A DNA stretch of 64,000 nucleotides from NCBI GenBank assembly GCA_041658565.1, contig JBAZZY010000007.1, positions 1 through 64,000 on the forward strand, given 5' to 3'. The notes below the pieces were generated by a model. The model had not been told where the DNA came from, did no database searches, and saw only the letters and a list, made by a program, of their open reading frames with translations. A program made the position numbers and the translations under genes. This DNA comes from Actinomycetota bacterium (lineage in GTDB: Bacteria > Actinomycetota > AC-67). Below, in pieces: positions 48,563 through 56,794 of this stretch (positions are counted from its first letter, which is position 1; every line of letters starts with the position of its first letter).

Positions 48563-49720
48563 TCAGCGCCCCCCCTTGGTCAGAACCAAAGTGGCGTGCG
48601 CCGCCTGGAACCCACCGTGGCCCGACACCACGCACACCTCGGCGCCGGGCACTTGGCGCGCGCCGCATTCCCCGCGGATCTGGCGCACCCCTTCCGCCAA
48701 GTGGTTCCATCCCGTCATGTTCGCCTCCGAAAGCATCCCGCCCGAGGTGTTGGTCGGCAACCTCCCGCCGACCTTCAGGTTCCCGTCGAGTGCGAACGGC
48801 CCCGCCTCGCCCTTCTTGCAGAAGCCGTAATCCTCTACGGTGATCAGCACCGTGGACGTGAAGCAGTCATAAAACTGCGCTACGTCCACATCTTGCGGGC
48901 CGATGCCGGCCATGGCGTACGCGCGCTGCGAGGAGCGCGCGCCTGCGAAGTGCGTGTAATGCGCGGGATCCTTCAAGCCGTCAAGGTTGTGCCCCGCACC
49001 CATGCCGGCGACAAGCACCGGCGGCTTCGCCAGATCGCGCGCGCGCTCGGCGCTCGTGACGACGATGGCGACGCCGCCGTCGGAGGCCCCGATCGTGCAG
49101 TCCAGCACCCGCAAAGGCTCGGCCACCATGCGCGAGGCGAGGTACTGCTCCATCGTGAGCGGGTCGCGGTACATCGCCGCCGGGTTCATCGTGGCGTGAT
49201 GACGGAACGAAACCGCCACCGCCCCGAACATCTCGTCGGTCACCGCGTACTCGTGCTTGTACCGCATGGCGCTGCGCGCTTCCATCACCGGACCACCGGC
49301 CATGCCGTAGGCGATGTCGTCCGCCTGGCCCCGGCCCATCTGCGCAAGCCCGAACAGCATCGGCAAGCCGGTCTTGGCGTTCTCGCCGTAGACGCAGACG
49401 GCGACCTCGCACAGTCCGGCCGAGATGGCCATCGCCGCTTGTTGCACGAGCGTGATGGCGGTCGCCCCGCCGATGGAGATTGTTGAGAGGTAGTCGGTCT
49501 TCAGGCCGAGCATTCTCCCGAGCACGTGCCCGTGCAGAAGAAGTGGCTCAGAGAACTGCGGCTCGGTGAACAGGCCATCGACGTCATCTTTGGTTAGTCC
49601 GGCATCGGCCACGGCGTTGCGCACCGCCTCCGCCTGAAGGCTCCATGCGCTCCGCCCGGGGAGTTTCCCGAACGGCGTCGTCCCAACGCCGGCAATCGCA
49701 ATCATGCCGGAGGTACTCAT
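48563..49720 (-). CDS. SCP2/Ltp2-type thiolase or retro-aldolase
   Basis: 385-residue non-decarboxylating thiolase-fold protein of the lipid-transfer group. AIAGVGTTPFGKLPGRS at the N-terminus, TISIGGATAITLVQQAAMAI, the YDCFTSTVLI and NTSGGMLSEAN segments and the terminal SGHGG are family-typical. The usual nucleophilic Cys of thiolases is replaced by Gly (ISIGGA), as in Ltp2, which cleaves beta-hydroxyacyl-CoA by retro-aldol reaction. The first gene of the operon; TACACT lies 7 nt before its ATG. Confidence 0.87.
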   Translation of the reverse strand: MSTSGMIAIAGVGTTPFGKLPGRSAWSLQAEAVRNAVADAGLTKDDVDGLFTEPQFSEPLLLHGHVLGRMLGLKTDYLSTISIGGATAITLVQQAAMAISAGLCEVAVCVYGENAKTGLPMLFGLAQMGRGQADDIAYGMAGGPVMEARSAMRYKHEYAVTDEMFGAVAVSFRHHATMNPAAMYRDPLTMEQYLASRMVAEPLRVLDCTIGASDGGVAIVVTSAERARDLAKPPVLVAGMGAGHNLDGLKDPAHYTHFAGARSSQRAYAMAGIGPQDVDVAQFYDCFTSTVLITVEDYGFCKKGEAGPFALDGNLKVGGRLPTNTSGGMLSEANMTGWNHLAEGVRQIRGECGARQVPGAEVCVVSGHGGFQAAHATLVLTKGGR

Positions 49721-49727
49721 GGCGGCG

Positions 49728-49733
49728 AGTGTA
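49728..49733 (-). promoter_or_regulatory. -10 box of a leaderless promoter (thiolase-DUF35-dehydrogenase operon)
   Basis: Minus-strand TACACT, 7 nt before the ATG at 49720. CTGACA stands 18 nt further upstream (49752-49757). Confidence 0.55.
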
Positions 49734-49785
49734 AAAGCGGGCGCGCGCCGGTGTCAGTTCTGCCCGCGTGAAGGCCAACAACAAA

Positions 49786-49807
49786 GCGAGGGCCCGAAGG
49801 CCCCCGC
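49786..49807 (-). terminator. intrinsic terminator of the secreted-protein gene at 49824
   Basis: Minus strand: GCGGGGGCC-TTCG-GGCCCTCGC with one A/C mismatch, a stable UUCG-type loop and a T-rich tail TTTGTTGTT (49777-49785). It also lies in front of the divergently oriented thiolase operon promoter. Confidence 0.72.
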
Positions 49808-49823
49808 CATTGCGCAATCCGCT

Positions 49824-50294
49824 CTACGGAGCGCAGTTGTCCGCGTTGTGCTGCGCGAACCCCTGAGCGTCGGTCTTGTGCGCGGAGTTGTAACCGCCGC
49901 CGGAGTGATCGTAGAAGGCCGGGCCGTCCGAGTTACCGGCCACTCGGTCGTAACCGTCGAGGCAGGAGTCGCCGCCTCCGTCGTTGTCGCTGTCGCCGTC
50001 GATCTCGATGTAGCCGTTCTCGCTGCCACTGACAAGGCTAACGCTGACGGTCGCCTTGCCCTTAGCCGGGATCGGAACCGTCTTGCCGACAATGGTGCCG
50101 TCGTTGCAAACCTGCAGCGACCCACCGTTGTTGGTGCCGTTGGACTTCGCCGCAACGATCGTGCCGGTCGGGTTCACCGGGGTCACAGCCTCTCCCGCAC
50201 AGGTCCCGGATGGCTCAGTCGCACCGGCCGAGCCGAACGAAAGCGCGGCGACAATCGCCGCGGTGAGACCAAGCGCCATTCTTGCCTTGCTCAT
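49824..50294 (-). CDS. secreted Gly/Asp-rich protein, paralogue 1
   Basis: 156-residue exported protein with a signal peptide (LGLTAAIVAALSFGSAGA). Four cysteines occur (TCAGE, VCNDG, SCLDG, NCAP). The core ENGYIEIDGDSDNDGGGDSCLDGYDRVA has DxDxDN loops that may bind Ca2+. The neighbour at 50421 shares AALSFG in the signal, VCNxGT, PAKG, GYIEVDGDSDN, CxDGxxRV and the final NCA. They are tandem duplicates. Function unknown. Confidence 0.75.
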   Translation of the reverse strand: MSKARMALGLTAAIVAALSFGSAGATEPSGTCAGEAVTPVNPTGTIVAAKSNGTNNGGSLQVCNDGTIVGKTVPIPAKGKATVSVSLVSGSENGYIEIDGDSDNDGGGDSCLDGYDRVAGNSDGPAFYDHSGGGYNSAHKTDAQGFAQHNADNCAP

Positions 50295-50420
50295 ACCTTG
50301 CCTCCTTCGGGCGAGAGAGCATCGCCCGTCGCTTCTCGATTGGGGGGGCGCCGGTTGCCGCCACCCGCTGTGCGTACCGCTTCAAATCAGTTCGCTCCTG
50401 CCCGCCGTTCTCCTTCTCAA

Positions 50421-50879
50421 CTACGAAGCGCAGTTCGCGGCGATCTCTTGCGCCCAGACATCCGGCTCCTGCTCCTCCGACCGCTGAGCACTCGGCTCGC
50501 TGGGGTCGTTGTCGTCGAAGTCGCCGTCGGGGGACTGGGTGAAGTGGTATCCCGCTCCGTCCACCGCTACGCGGACAAACCCGTCCATGCATGCGGGTCC
50601 ACCGGTGTTGTCGGAGTCACCGTCCACTTCGATGTAGCCGCTTTGGCCTTCGGAGTCGCCGTGGAACGTCACGGCGCCCTTGGCGGGGGCCGGAACGGCC
50701 GTACCGTTGTTGCACACAATCAGATCCTCATCGGCCTGTCCCACTCCGACGCCGACGGGCGGGCCGGCAGCGAGAGGTCCTGCGTCACACGAATTGGACG
50801 GCTCGGCGTGCCCGGCACCGAAGGACAGCGCGGCGACTGTCGCGGCGATCACAGCGAGCGCTGGTCTCGAAATCTTCAC
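50421..50879 (-). CDS. secreted Gly/Asp-rich protein, paralogue 2
   Basis: 152-residue exported protein with a signal peptide (LAVIAATVAALSFGAGHA). It matches the downstream paralogue in cysteine positions and in the SGYIEVDGDSDNTGGPACMDGFVRV core, but has an acidic segment DGDFDDNDPSEPSAQRSEEQEPD near its end. A short hairpin-rich leader of 126 bp separates the genes. Function unknown. Confidence 0.75.
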   Translation of the reverse strand: MKISRPALAVIAATVAALSFGAGHAEPSNSCDAGPLAAGPPVGVGVGQADEDLIVCNNGTAVPAPAKGAVTFHGDSEGQSGYIEVDGDSDNTGGPACMDGFVRVAVDGAGYHFTQSPDGDFDDNDPSEPSAQRSEEQEPDVWAQEIAANCAS

Positions 50880-51047
50880 AGCTCTTACCTCCTGCGCGGC
50901 GTCGCGTGTTGCGATCGACCGCTCCAGTTCTGCGTTGGGGAATCCGCAGGCGTTTTGCCCACACCTAAGGATTAGGCGTCATTCGCCCAAGTCTTTCCGA
51001 CCTCGCCCAGAAAAAGCCGGATCAATACGAAGAACTGGACTCCGCGA

Positions 51048-52217
51048 TCAAGCCAGACATTCGATCACGGTGGCGTTGCCCTGACCCCCGCCTTCGCACA
51101 TCGTCTGGAATCCCCAGCGGCCGCCGGTGCGCTCCAGTTCGTGAAGGAGGGTCACCATGATGCGAGCACCACTGCAGCCGACCGGATGCCCAAGCGAGAT
51201 CCCGCTGCCGTTGACGTTGACCTTTGCGTGGTCGATACCGAACTCGCGCTCCCACATCGGCACGACTGAACCCATGGCCTCGTTGCACTCCAGCAGGTCG
51301 AAGTCGTCGATCTTCATCCCCGAGCGCTCCAGGAGTTTCCGGGTCGCAGGCACCGGTCCTTGAAGCATCACGATGGGCTCACACGCCGCGACCGCGAAGT
51401 GCGCGAAACGAGCGCGCGGCCGCAGACCCAGCTCCTCCGCCTTCTCCCGAGACGCGATCAGCAGCGCAGCCGCACCGTCGGAGATCGGCGAGGAGTTCCC
51501 CGCGGTGATGTCCGGACAGTCCTCGCGAATCAAGGGCAGCGATGCGAGTTTCTCGATCGTGGTCCCCGGCCGGATGCACTCGTCGACCGTCATCACCTCC
51601 GTGGTCCCGTCGGCGAGGGTCACCGAGATCGGCACGATCTCTCTCGCGAAGCGACCTTCTTCGGTCGCCTGCGCCGCGCGCCGATGCGACTCGACGGCAA
51701 GAGCATCCATTTCTTCCCTGGTTACGTTCCACCGGCGCGCGATCTCTTGCGCGGCCTGGAACTGCGTGTAGAGGAACTCCCTGCCGCCGACGGCTTCGAG
51801 CCAGTTGTCGCTGAAGGCGAAACCAGGCTGCACCGCGTTGCTCCCAAGCCCGACGCGGCTCATCCCTTCCACGCCGCACGCGATAACCAAATCGTACGCG
51901 CCGGTCATGACGCCCTGCGCCCCAAAGTGCGCGGCCTGCTGAGCCGACCCGCACTGTCGATCGACCGTCGTTGCCGGAACCTCCCACGGCAACCCGGCGG
52001 CGATCCAGGCGTTGCGGGTGACGTTTGCCCCCTGCTCTCCACACTGGGTCACGCAACCGCCGATCACATCGTCGACCTGCACAGGGTCGATACCGGCGCG
52101 ATCGATCAGCGCGCGAAGCACCGTGCCGAGCAGATCCGTCGGATGCACGCCGGACAACTTTCCGTTCTTCTTCCCGACGGGGCTACGAACCGCCCCAACG
52201 ATGACCGCATCGCGCAT
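51048..52217 (-). CDS. acetyl-CoA acetyltransferase (thiolase, FadA-like)
   Basis: 389-residue biosynthetic/degradative thiolase. C89 in TTVDRQCGSAQQ is the acylated nucleophile, with ECNEAMGS, NGSGISLGHPVGCSGARI (His) and a C-terminal CEGGGQGNA (second Cys) completing the site. It cleaves 3-ketoacyl-CoA or condenses two acyl-CoAs. The ATG at 52217 has GTGAGG upstream; a GTG at 52229 is possible. It diverges from the thioesterase gene. Confidence 0.92.
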   Translation of the reverse strand: MRDAVIVGAVRSPVGKKNGKLSGVHPTDLLGTVLRALIDRAGIDPVQVDDVIGGCVTQCGEQGANVTRNAWIAAGLPWEVPATTVDRQCGSAQQAAHFGAQGVMTGAYDLVIACGVEGMSRVGLGSNAVQPGFAFSDNWLEAVGGREFLYTQFQAAQEIARRWNVTREEMDALAVESHRRAAQATEEGRFAREIVPISVTLADGTTEVMTVDECIRPGTTIEKLASLPLIREDCPDITAGNSSPISDGAAALLIASREKAEELGLRPRARFAHFAVAACEPIVMLQGPVPATRKLLERSGMKIDDFDLLECNEAMGSVVPMWEREFGIDHAKVNVNGSGISLGHPVGCSGARIMVTLLHELERTGGRWGFQTMCEGGGQGNATVIECLA

Positions 52218-52346
52218 GACCTCACTCACCCTTCCCGCGCGGCACAACCGCGCCCGTCTCCGGCGGCTCGTTTCACCGCCCCACTTCGGCGCAAGAGCGT
52301 AGCCAATCGTTGCGCGCAGACCCATGCGGCGCTACCGTCGCGCCGC

Positions 52347-52754
52347 ATGCAAACCGTCACTGAGATCCCCGCAAATGTAGATCTACCCTTTCATCGGGCG
52401 CTCGGGATTCGTATCGGAGTGACTCCGCATAACAAGGGTGTCGCATGGGTCGACGTCGATCCCCAAGTCCACTTCGGCACCCGCTGGGCCCACGGCGGGC
52501 TCGTCGGCGCGCTGGCCGACATCGCAAGCGGCATCAGCGTCGCCATCGCGCTCGGCGAAGCCGCAGGCAGCATCGACGGCACCCTCGACTTGAAGATCAA
52601 CTTCCTGCGCAAGGTCGTCGACGGAGATCTCACGGCCACCGCGACCGTCCTTCACCTGGGGACGCGGCTCGCGGTAACCGAAGTCGATGTGACCAACAAG
52701 GGAACCCCCTGCGCGAAGGCACTCGCGACGTTCATGCTCAGCAGGGACCGCTAA
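52347..52754 (+). CDS. PaaI-type hot-dog thioesterase
   Basis: 135-residue single hot-dog domain. HFGTRWAHGGLVGALADIASGIS is the PaaI/HGG signature with the catalytic Asp/Gly region, followed by GTLDLKINFLRKVVDGDLTATATV. It releases free acids from acyl-CoAs such as aryl- or medium-chain esters. TACCGT lies 9 nt before the ATG without a Shine-Dalgarno. The gene overlaps the methyltransferase gene by 17 bp tail to tail. Confidence 0.86.
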   Translation: MQTVTEIPANVDLPFHRALGIRIGVTPHNKGVAWVDVDPQVHFGTRWAHGGLVGALADIASGISVAIALGEAAGSIDGTLDLKINFLRKVVDGDLTATATVLHLGTRLAVTEVDVTNKGTPCAKALATFMLSRDR

Positions 52755-53535
52755 GACGCTCGAAGACGTATGCCTCGGTCAGGTAGGGGTGCGAGAACTC
52801 GCGGCGCCCGCGTAGATCCGGGTGCGTTGCGGCCAATTCACGCACGGAACCCAGGACGCGCGCACGCTCCTCCTCGGACAGCACTGCGACGAAACTCACC
52901 GAAGCCACACGCTCGACCAAGGACTCCGGCGTCAGGGTCTGCGCGTGGGCGAACTCGCGCGCGCCGCACAAGGCGAACAAGTCCTCACGCTCCAGTGGCG
53001 CGCGCCACGCGCCGTCGCGATACCGCGGGATCCGCACCTCACCTTCGAACGGCTCGATGATCTCCGAGATGCGCCGAACCCAGTCGGTGCGCTCATCACG
53101 CACGTTCCATACGACCGCCAGGCGCGCGCCCGGCCGCAGGACTCGGTGAATCTCCGCGGCGGCCCGGGATCCGTCGAACCAGTGGAAAGCCTGCGCGACG
53201 GTCACGCCGGCAAGGCTCTCGTCGGCAAGCGGGATGTCTTCGGCCGAACCGTTGAACGCCCACACCTGAGGCACGACGGCAGTGAGCGCGCGCCGCATCG
53301 CCGCGACGGGTTCCACCGCTACGCAGCGAACTCCGCGCGCCACCAAACCTGCGGTGAACTTCCCCGTCCCCGCGGCCAGATCGCACACCACCGCGTCCGG
53401 ATCGCCGCCGACACCCAGCGCCTCGACGACCCAGTCGATCGCCGCGGCCGGATAGTCGGGGCGCGCGCGTGCGTACGCTCCGGCTGCAGCCTCGAAGCCG
53501 CGCGCCGCCGTCTGGTGAATGCGACTCTCGCTCAT
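52738..53535 (-). CDS. class I SAM-dependent methyltransferase
   Basis: 265-residue methyltransferase. VVCDLAAGTGKFTAGL is the SAM-binding motif I, VAVEPVAAM the acidic end of strand 2, and VTVAQAFHWFDGSRAAAEIHRVLRPGARLAVVWN motif II/III of the UbiE/Tam-like group. The N-terminal AARGFEAAAGAYARARPDYP is typical of a common actinobacterial family. Substrate unknown. It overlaps the M20 peptidase gene by 4 bp and follows it in the operon. Confidence 0.88.
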   Translation of the reverse strand: MSESRIHQTAARGFEAAAGAYARARPDYPAAAIDWVVEALGVGGDPDAVVCDLAAGTGKFTAGLVARGVRCVAVEPVAAMRRALTAVVPQVWAFNGSAEDIPLADESLAGVTVAQAFHWFDGSRAAAEIHRVLRPGARLAVVWNVRDERTDWVRRISEIIEPFEGEVRIPRYRDGAWRAPLEREDLFALCGAREFAHAQTLTPESLVERVASVSFVAVLSEEERARVLGSVRELAATHPDLRGRREFSHPYLTEAYVFERLSGPC

Positions 53536-54869
53536 TGAAGGAAGTCGCGCGCGGTCGCGAGCCACAGTTCCGTGGATAGCCGCAGAGACTCCACGTCCAC
53601 ACGCTCGTCGTCGCCGTGGAACATCTGCGCGAAGTCGCTGAACGGGATCCGGTCGCTGAGCAATCCATAGCCGTACGCCTTCACGCCGATCGCCCGGAAA
53701 TGGCGCGCGTCGGTCGCCCCGACGGTAAGGAAAGGAACCGTGCGGGCGCCGGGAACCAGCGCCGCCGTGGCGCGCGACAGGGTGCCCCACAGCGGTGTCT
53801 CCAGCGGCGACGCGCTCGCGTCGCTTGGGCTGTCCTCGACGACATCCACTTCCGCAGCGAGATCCCCCAGGGCTTCGTTCAACATCGCGCGGACCTCCGA
53901 GGCGGACTGCCCGGGCAGCGTGCGCACGTCGACCTGGAGATCGACGGAGTCGGGGATAACGTTCGTCTTCACGCCTCCGTGCATCACCGTCGGCGCGAAC
54001 GTCGTATGCGTACACGCGTGCAGCATCCTTCCTTCACCCAACGGAAGGTTCTCGCACATGACATCGAACGCTTCCGGATCCAGAAGCGTGGCGCGCGCCT
54101 CGTCGGGGATCTCCAAGCGTTCGACGAATCCCCGCCAAACGTCGTGCATGACGGCCGGCGACCGAAACGCCCCGAGTCTGCGAACGACCTCTGCCGCCTT
54201 GATCAGTGCGTTGTCGGTCTTGAACGGCATCGACGCGTGTCCGGATGTCCCCCGCACGCGCAGCCGGCACCAGTACGTGCCCTTCTCGGCGATCATCACC
54301 GGGAGCACCGGCCGCGAGGCATCCCCCACCGGCATCCGCATCCCGCCGAACTCGGTGATCAAGTAGTCCGTCCGGACATCGTCGGCGACGTTTCGGGTCA
54401 GCCACTGCGCCCCGTGGGTCCCCAAAGCCTCCTCGTCCGCACATGCCACGAAGACCAGCGTCCCTCGGGGGCGAAACCCGGCGCGCGCAAGCGAACGGAA
54501 CGCGACGGCCATCGACGACGTGGTGTTCAGCATGTCCACGGCGCCCCGGCCCCACACCTCACCGTCCACGAGTTCCCCGCCGAAGGGGTCTCGTCGCCAG
54601 CGTTCGGGACTCACCGGGACGACGTCGAGATGTCCCAGAAGCGCCAGCGACGGGGCATGCGGATCACTCCCTTCGATCCGCGCGACGATGGATCCCCTCC
54701 CGGGATGCGGCTCGTAACGCCGCAGGTCGAGTCCGGAACCCTCAAGGTAGGCCGCAAGGATGTCGGCGTTTCTGATCTCCCCGCCCGAATCCGCAGTCCC
54801 ATCGTTGACGCACGCGTTGCGGATGAGGTGTTGCAGCAAGTCGGTGACTTCTCCAGTGGCGTCGCGCAT
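53532..54869 (-). CDS. M20-family metallopeptidase/deacylase
   Basis: 445-residue zinc hydrolase. LALLGHLDVVPV (first metal His/Asp), WGRGAVDMLNTTSSM (bridging Asp), ACADEEALGTHGAQWL (Glu-Glu general base and ligand) and the C-terminal FHGDDERVDVESL (ligand His) are intact. The dimerisation domain lies in the middle (GTSGHASMPFKTDNAL). The family includes carboxypeptidases and N-acyl-amino-acid deacylases; specificity is not evident. TAGGCT stands 6 nt before the ATG. Confidence 0.9.
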   Translation of the reverse strand: MRDATGEVTDLLQHLIRNACVNDGTADSGGEIRNADILAAYLEGSGLDLRRYEPHPGRGSIVARIEGSDPHAPSLALLGHLDVVPVSPERWRRDPFGGELVDGEVWGRGAVDMLNTTSSMAVAFRSLARAGFRPRGTLVFVACADEEALGTHGAQWLTRNVADDVRTDYLITEFGGMRMPVGDASRPVLPVMIAEKGTYWCRLRVRGTSGHASMPFKTDNALIKAAEVVRRLGAFRSPAVMHDVWRGFVERLEIPDEARATLLDPEAFDVMCENLPLGEGRMLHACTHTTFAPTVMHGGVKTNVIPDSVDLQVDVRTLPGQSASEVRAMLNEALGDLAAEVDVVEDSPSDASASPLETPLWGTLSRATAALVPGARTVPFLTVGATDARHFRAIGVKAYGYGLLSDRIPFSDFAQMFHGDDERVDVESLRLSTELWLATARDFLQ

Positions 54870-54875
54870 TTGAGC

Positions 54876-54977
54876 AGCCTACGCCTCGACAAAACCGCCT
54901 CGCGTCGAACACTCGTTCGCCTCGACGGCGCAGTCCATCCCCCCGGCGCGCGCCGCCGATTTGTTCAACGTCGAACA
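54876..54977. promoter_or_regulatory. divergent promoter with paired MerR-type inverted repeats
   Basis: The region holds the -10 box TAGGCT of the M20 gene (54876-54881, minus strand) and two inverted repeats: CGAAC-ACTC-GTTCG (54906-54919) and TGTTCAACGTCGAACA (54962-54977, one mismatch). The word CGTCGAACACT occurs in both, 66 bp apart. The MerR-type regulator encoded just right of it is the obvious ligand. Confidence 0.55.
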
Positions 54978-55016
54978 CTTCCCGAAACTGTGCTCGTGCC
55001 GGAAGAGACGAAGGCC

Positions 55017-55733
55017 ATGCTTCGGATGCGCGATGTGTGTGCGCGCACCGGGCTTACGCGTTCGGCAATCCACCACTACATCCGCGAGGGGCTGCTACCC
55101 AAGCCCGAGAAGACCGGACGCAACACCGCCACCTACACGGAGGAATTCGTCCGGCGCGCGCAGCTCGTCAAGGCACTTCAGGAGAACACTCACCTCCCAC
55201 TGGCCAAGATCCGCGAGACCCTCGACGGCGTTCCTGCCGGAACTGAAACCAACATCGATCCCGAGCGTTTCGCGGGGGTAACCCGAACCATCGCCGACAG
55301 CCTGCGCCTTTCCTCCGAAAGCGAGATCGAGCGCGCGGACCTCCTTGCGATGACCGGGCTCAAGCCCTTCGAACTCGACGCGCTGACTGCCGCGCGCCTA
55401 GTGGAATCCTCCGCGCACAACGGCACCGTTCGGTATTCGCCGCTGGACGCGCGCATCGTGATGGCCTTCGCGCGGATTCGTGACGCGGGCGCGACGGCCG
55501 AACGCGGATTCATCGGGGGACCCGCAATCGTTCGCGCGTATCGACACCACCTCACCGAGATCGCCCGCACGGAGGCCGCCGAAATGGTGCGCATGGCGGA
55601 AGCCCTGACCGAGATCGACATGGACGATTTCATGGAGAAGACATCGGAACCGCTCGGAGACCTGGTTGCGGCCCTGCACCGCAAGGCACTGGTTAAAGCG
55701 GTAACCGAGTTGCTGGGAAACGGGAGGAGATAG
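55017..55733 (+). CDS. MerR-family transcriptional regulator
   Basis: 238-residue regulator. MLRMRDVCARTGLTRSAIHHYIREGLLP is the MerR winged-helix DNA-binding motif, followed by TYTEEFVRRAQLVKALQENTHLPLAKIRETLDG (second helix-turn-helix and dimer helix). The C-terminal 150 residues are helical with no metal-binding cysteines, so an organic ligand such as an acyl-CoA is likelier. It precedes the SDR gene by 4 bp and diverges from the M20 gene. GTGs at 54990-54996 are alternative starts. Confidence 0.87.
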   Translation: MLRMRDVCARTGLTRSAIHHYIREGLLPKPEKTGRNTATYTEEFVRRAQLVKALQENTHLPLAKIRETLDGVPAGTETNIDPERFAGVTRTIADSLRLSSESEIERADLLAMTGLKPFELDALTAARLVESSAHNGTVRYSPLDARIVMAFARIRDAGATAERGFIGGPAIVRAYRHHLTEIARTEAAEMVRMAEALTEIDMDDFMEKTSEPLGDLVAALHRKALVKAVTELLGNGRR

Positions 55734-55737
55734 CGAA

Positions 55738-56637
55738 ATGGGAGCACTAGAGGGCAAGGTCGCGATCGTCACGGGGGCGGGACGCGGGATCGGCCGAGGC
55801 GAGGCTCTGCTGCTCGCTGCCGAAGGCGCAGCGGTCGTCGTCAACGACCTCGGCGGTGAATGGGACGGCTCCGGAACCGACAAGCGCCTCGCGCAGTTGG
55901 TCGTCGACGAGATCAGCGCAGCCGGCGGGAAGGCCTCAGCCAACTACGACAACGTGGCCAATTGGAAGGGCGCGAAGAAACTCCTCGACCAAGCGGTTGA
56001 GGAATTCGGCAAGCTCGACATCGTCGTGAACAACGCCGGGATCCTGCGCGACAAGATGATGTTCAACATGTCCGAGGATGACTGGGACGCCGTCGTTCGC
56101 GTGCACATGAAGGGCCACGCCGCGACCACGCACCACGCGTGCGTCTACTGGCGCGCGCAATCCAAGGCCGGCGAAACCGTCGCCGGACGCGTCATCAACA
56201 CCGCCTCGGAGTCCGGGCTGTTCGGGATGAAGGGCCAGGGCAACTACGCCGCGGCTAAGGCCGGGATCGCCTCGCTCACGCAAGTTACCTCGCGAGAGAT
56301 GAAGCGGTACGGCGTCACGGCCAACGCGATCGCACCCCGGGCCCGTACGCGCATGATCACCAACACCTTCGGAGAGGGAGTCATGGCGCCTCCCGAGGAC
56401 GACACCGCGTTCGACCAGTTCGCCCCGGAGAACGTCGCTCCGCTCGTCGCCTACCTAGCGAGCGACGCAGCCGCGCACATCAGCGGTCAGTGCTTCGTCG
56501 TGGTCGGTGGACTCGTGCAGCACATGCAGCCCTGGACGCCCGGCAAGAACATCGACAAGGGCGGCCGCTGGACGGTCGGCGAACTCGAACACGAGATCGC
56601 CAAGCTCTTCAACGGCGGTCCGACGTCTCTGGACTAA
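55738..56637 (+). CDS. short-chain dehydrogenase, 3-hydroxyacyl-CoA-type (MFE-2-like)
   Basis: 299-residue SDR. TGAGRGIG (12-19) binds NAD(P), NDLGGEWDG is the extension typical of peroxisomal multifunctional enzyme type 2 dehydrogenases, NNAG (98-101), and the active site S157/Y170/K174 (NYAAAKAG). It is longer than ordinary SDRs through its C-terminal tail (QPWTPGKNIDKGG). It probably oxidises a 3-hydroxyacyl-CoA. Co-transcribed with the MerR regulator, and followed by a strong terminator. Confidence 0.9.
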   Translation: MGALEGKVAIVTGAGRGIGRGEALLLAAEGAAVVVNDLGGEWDGSGTDKRLAQLVVDEISAAGGKASANYDNVANWKGAKKLLDQAVEEFGKLDIVVNNAGILRDKMMFNMSEDDWDAVVRVHMKGHAATTHHACVYWRAQSKAGETVAGRVINTASESGLFGMKGQGNYAAAKAGIASLTQVTSREMKRYGVTANAIAPRARTRMITNTFGEGVMAPPEDDTAFDQFAPENVAPLVAYLASDAAAHISGQCFVVVGGLVQHMQPWTPGKNIDKGGRWTVGELEHEIAKLFNGGPTSLD

Positions 56638-56653
56638 CGTATCCACGCTTCGA

Positions 56654-56690
56654 CGCCGACGCCCGCGCTTCGCGCGGGCGTCGGCGTTTT
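56654..56690 (+). terminator. intrinsic terminator after the SDR gene
   Basis: Perfect 15-bp stem (56654-56668 and 56672-56686), 3-nt loop TTC, followed by TTTT (56687-56690). It separates the SDR operon from the ABC-transporter operon. Confidence 0.88.
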
Positions 56691-56711
56691 CGGTGCACGC
56701 GCAGGCCGAAA

Positions 56712-56746
56712 TTGCTGGTCTATGAAGGAAACGGGATAAACATCCC
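56712..56746 (+). promoter_or_regulatory. promoter of the Liv-type ABC operon with small inverted repeat
   Basis: -35 TTGCTG (56712-56717), 17-bp spacer, -10 GATAAA (56735-56740). The inverted repeat GGGAT-AAAC-ATCCC (56733-56746) covers the -10 region and may be an operator. Confidence 0.5.
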
Positions 56747-56794
56747 CTAGCGGAAACGTAAGGTCGGATGCTACAAGTTGGGGAGGAGCCTGCT

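Noticed and set aside
53616..55016. Long plus-strand frame continuing into the MerR gene
   Set aside because: Antisense to the M20 peptidase. Only the part from 55017 has a MerR motif.
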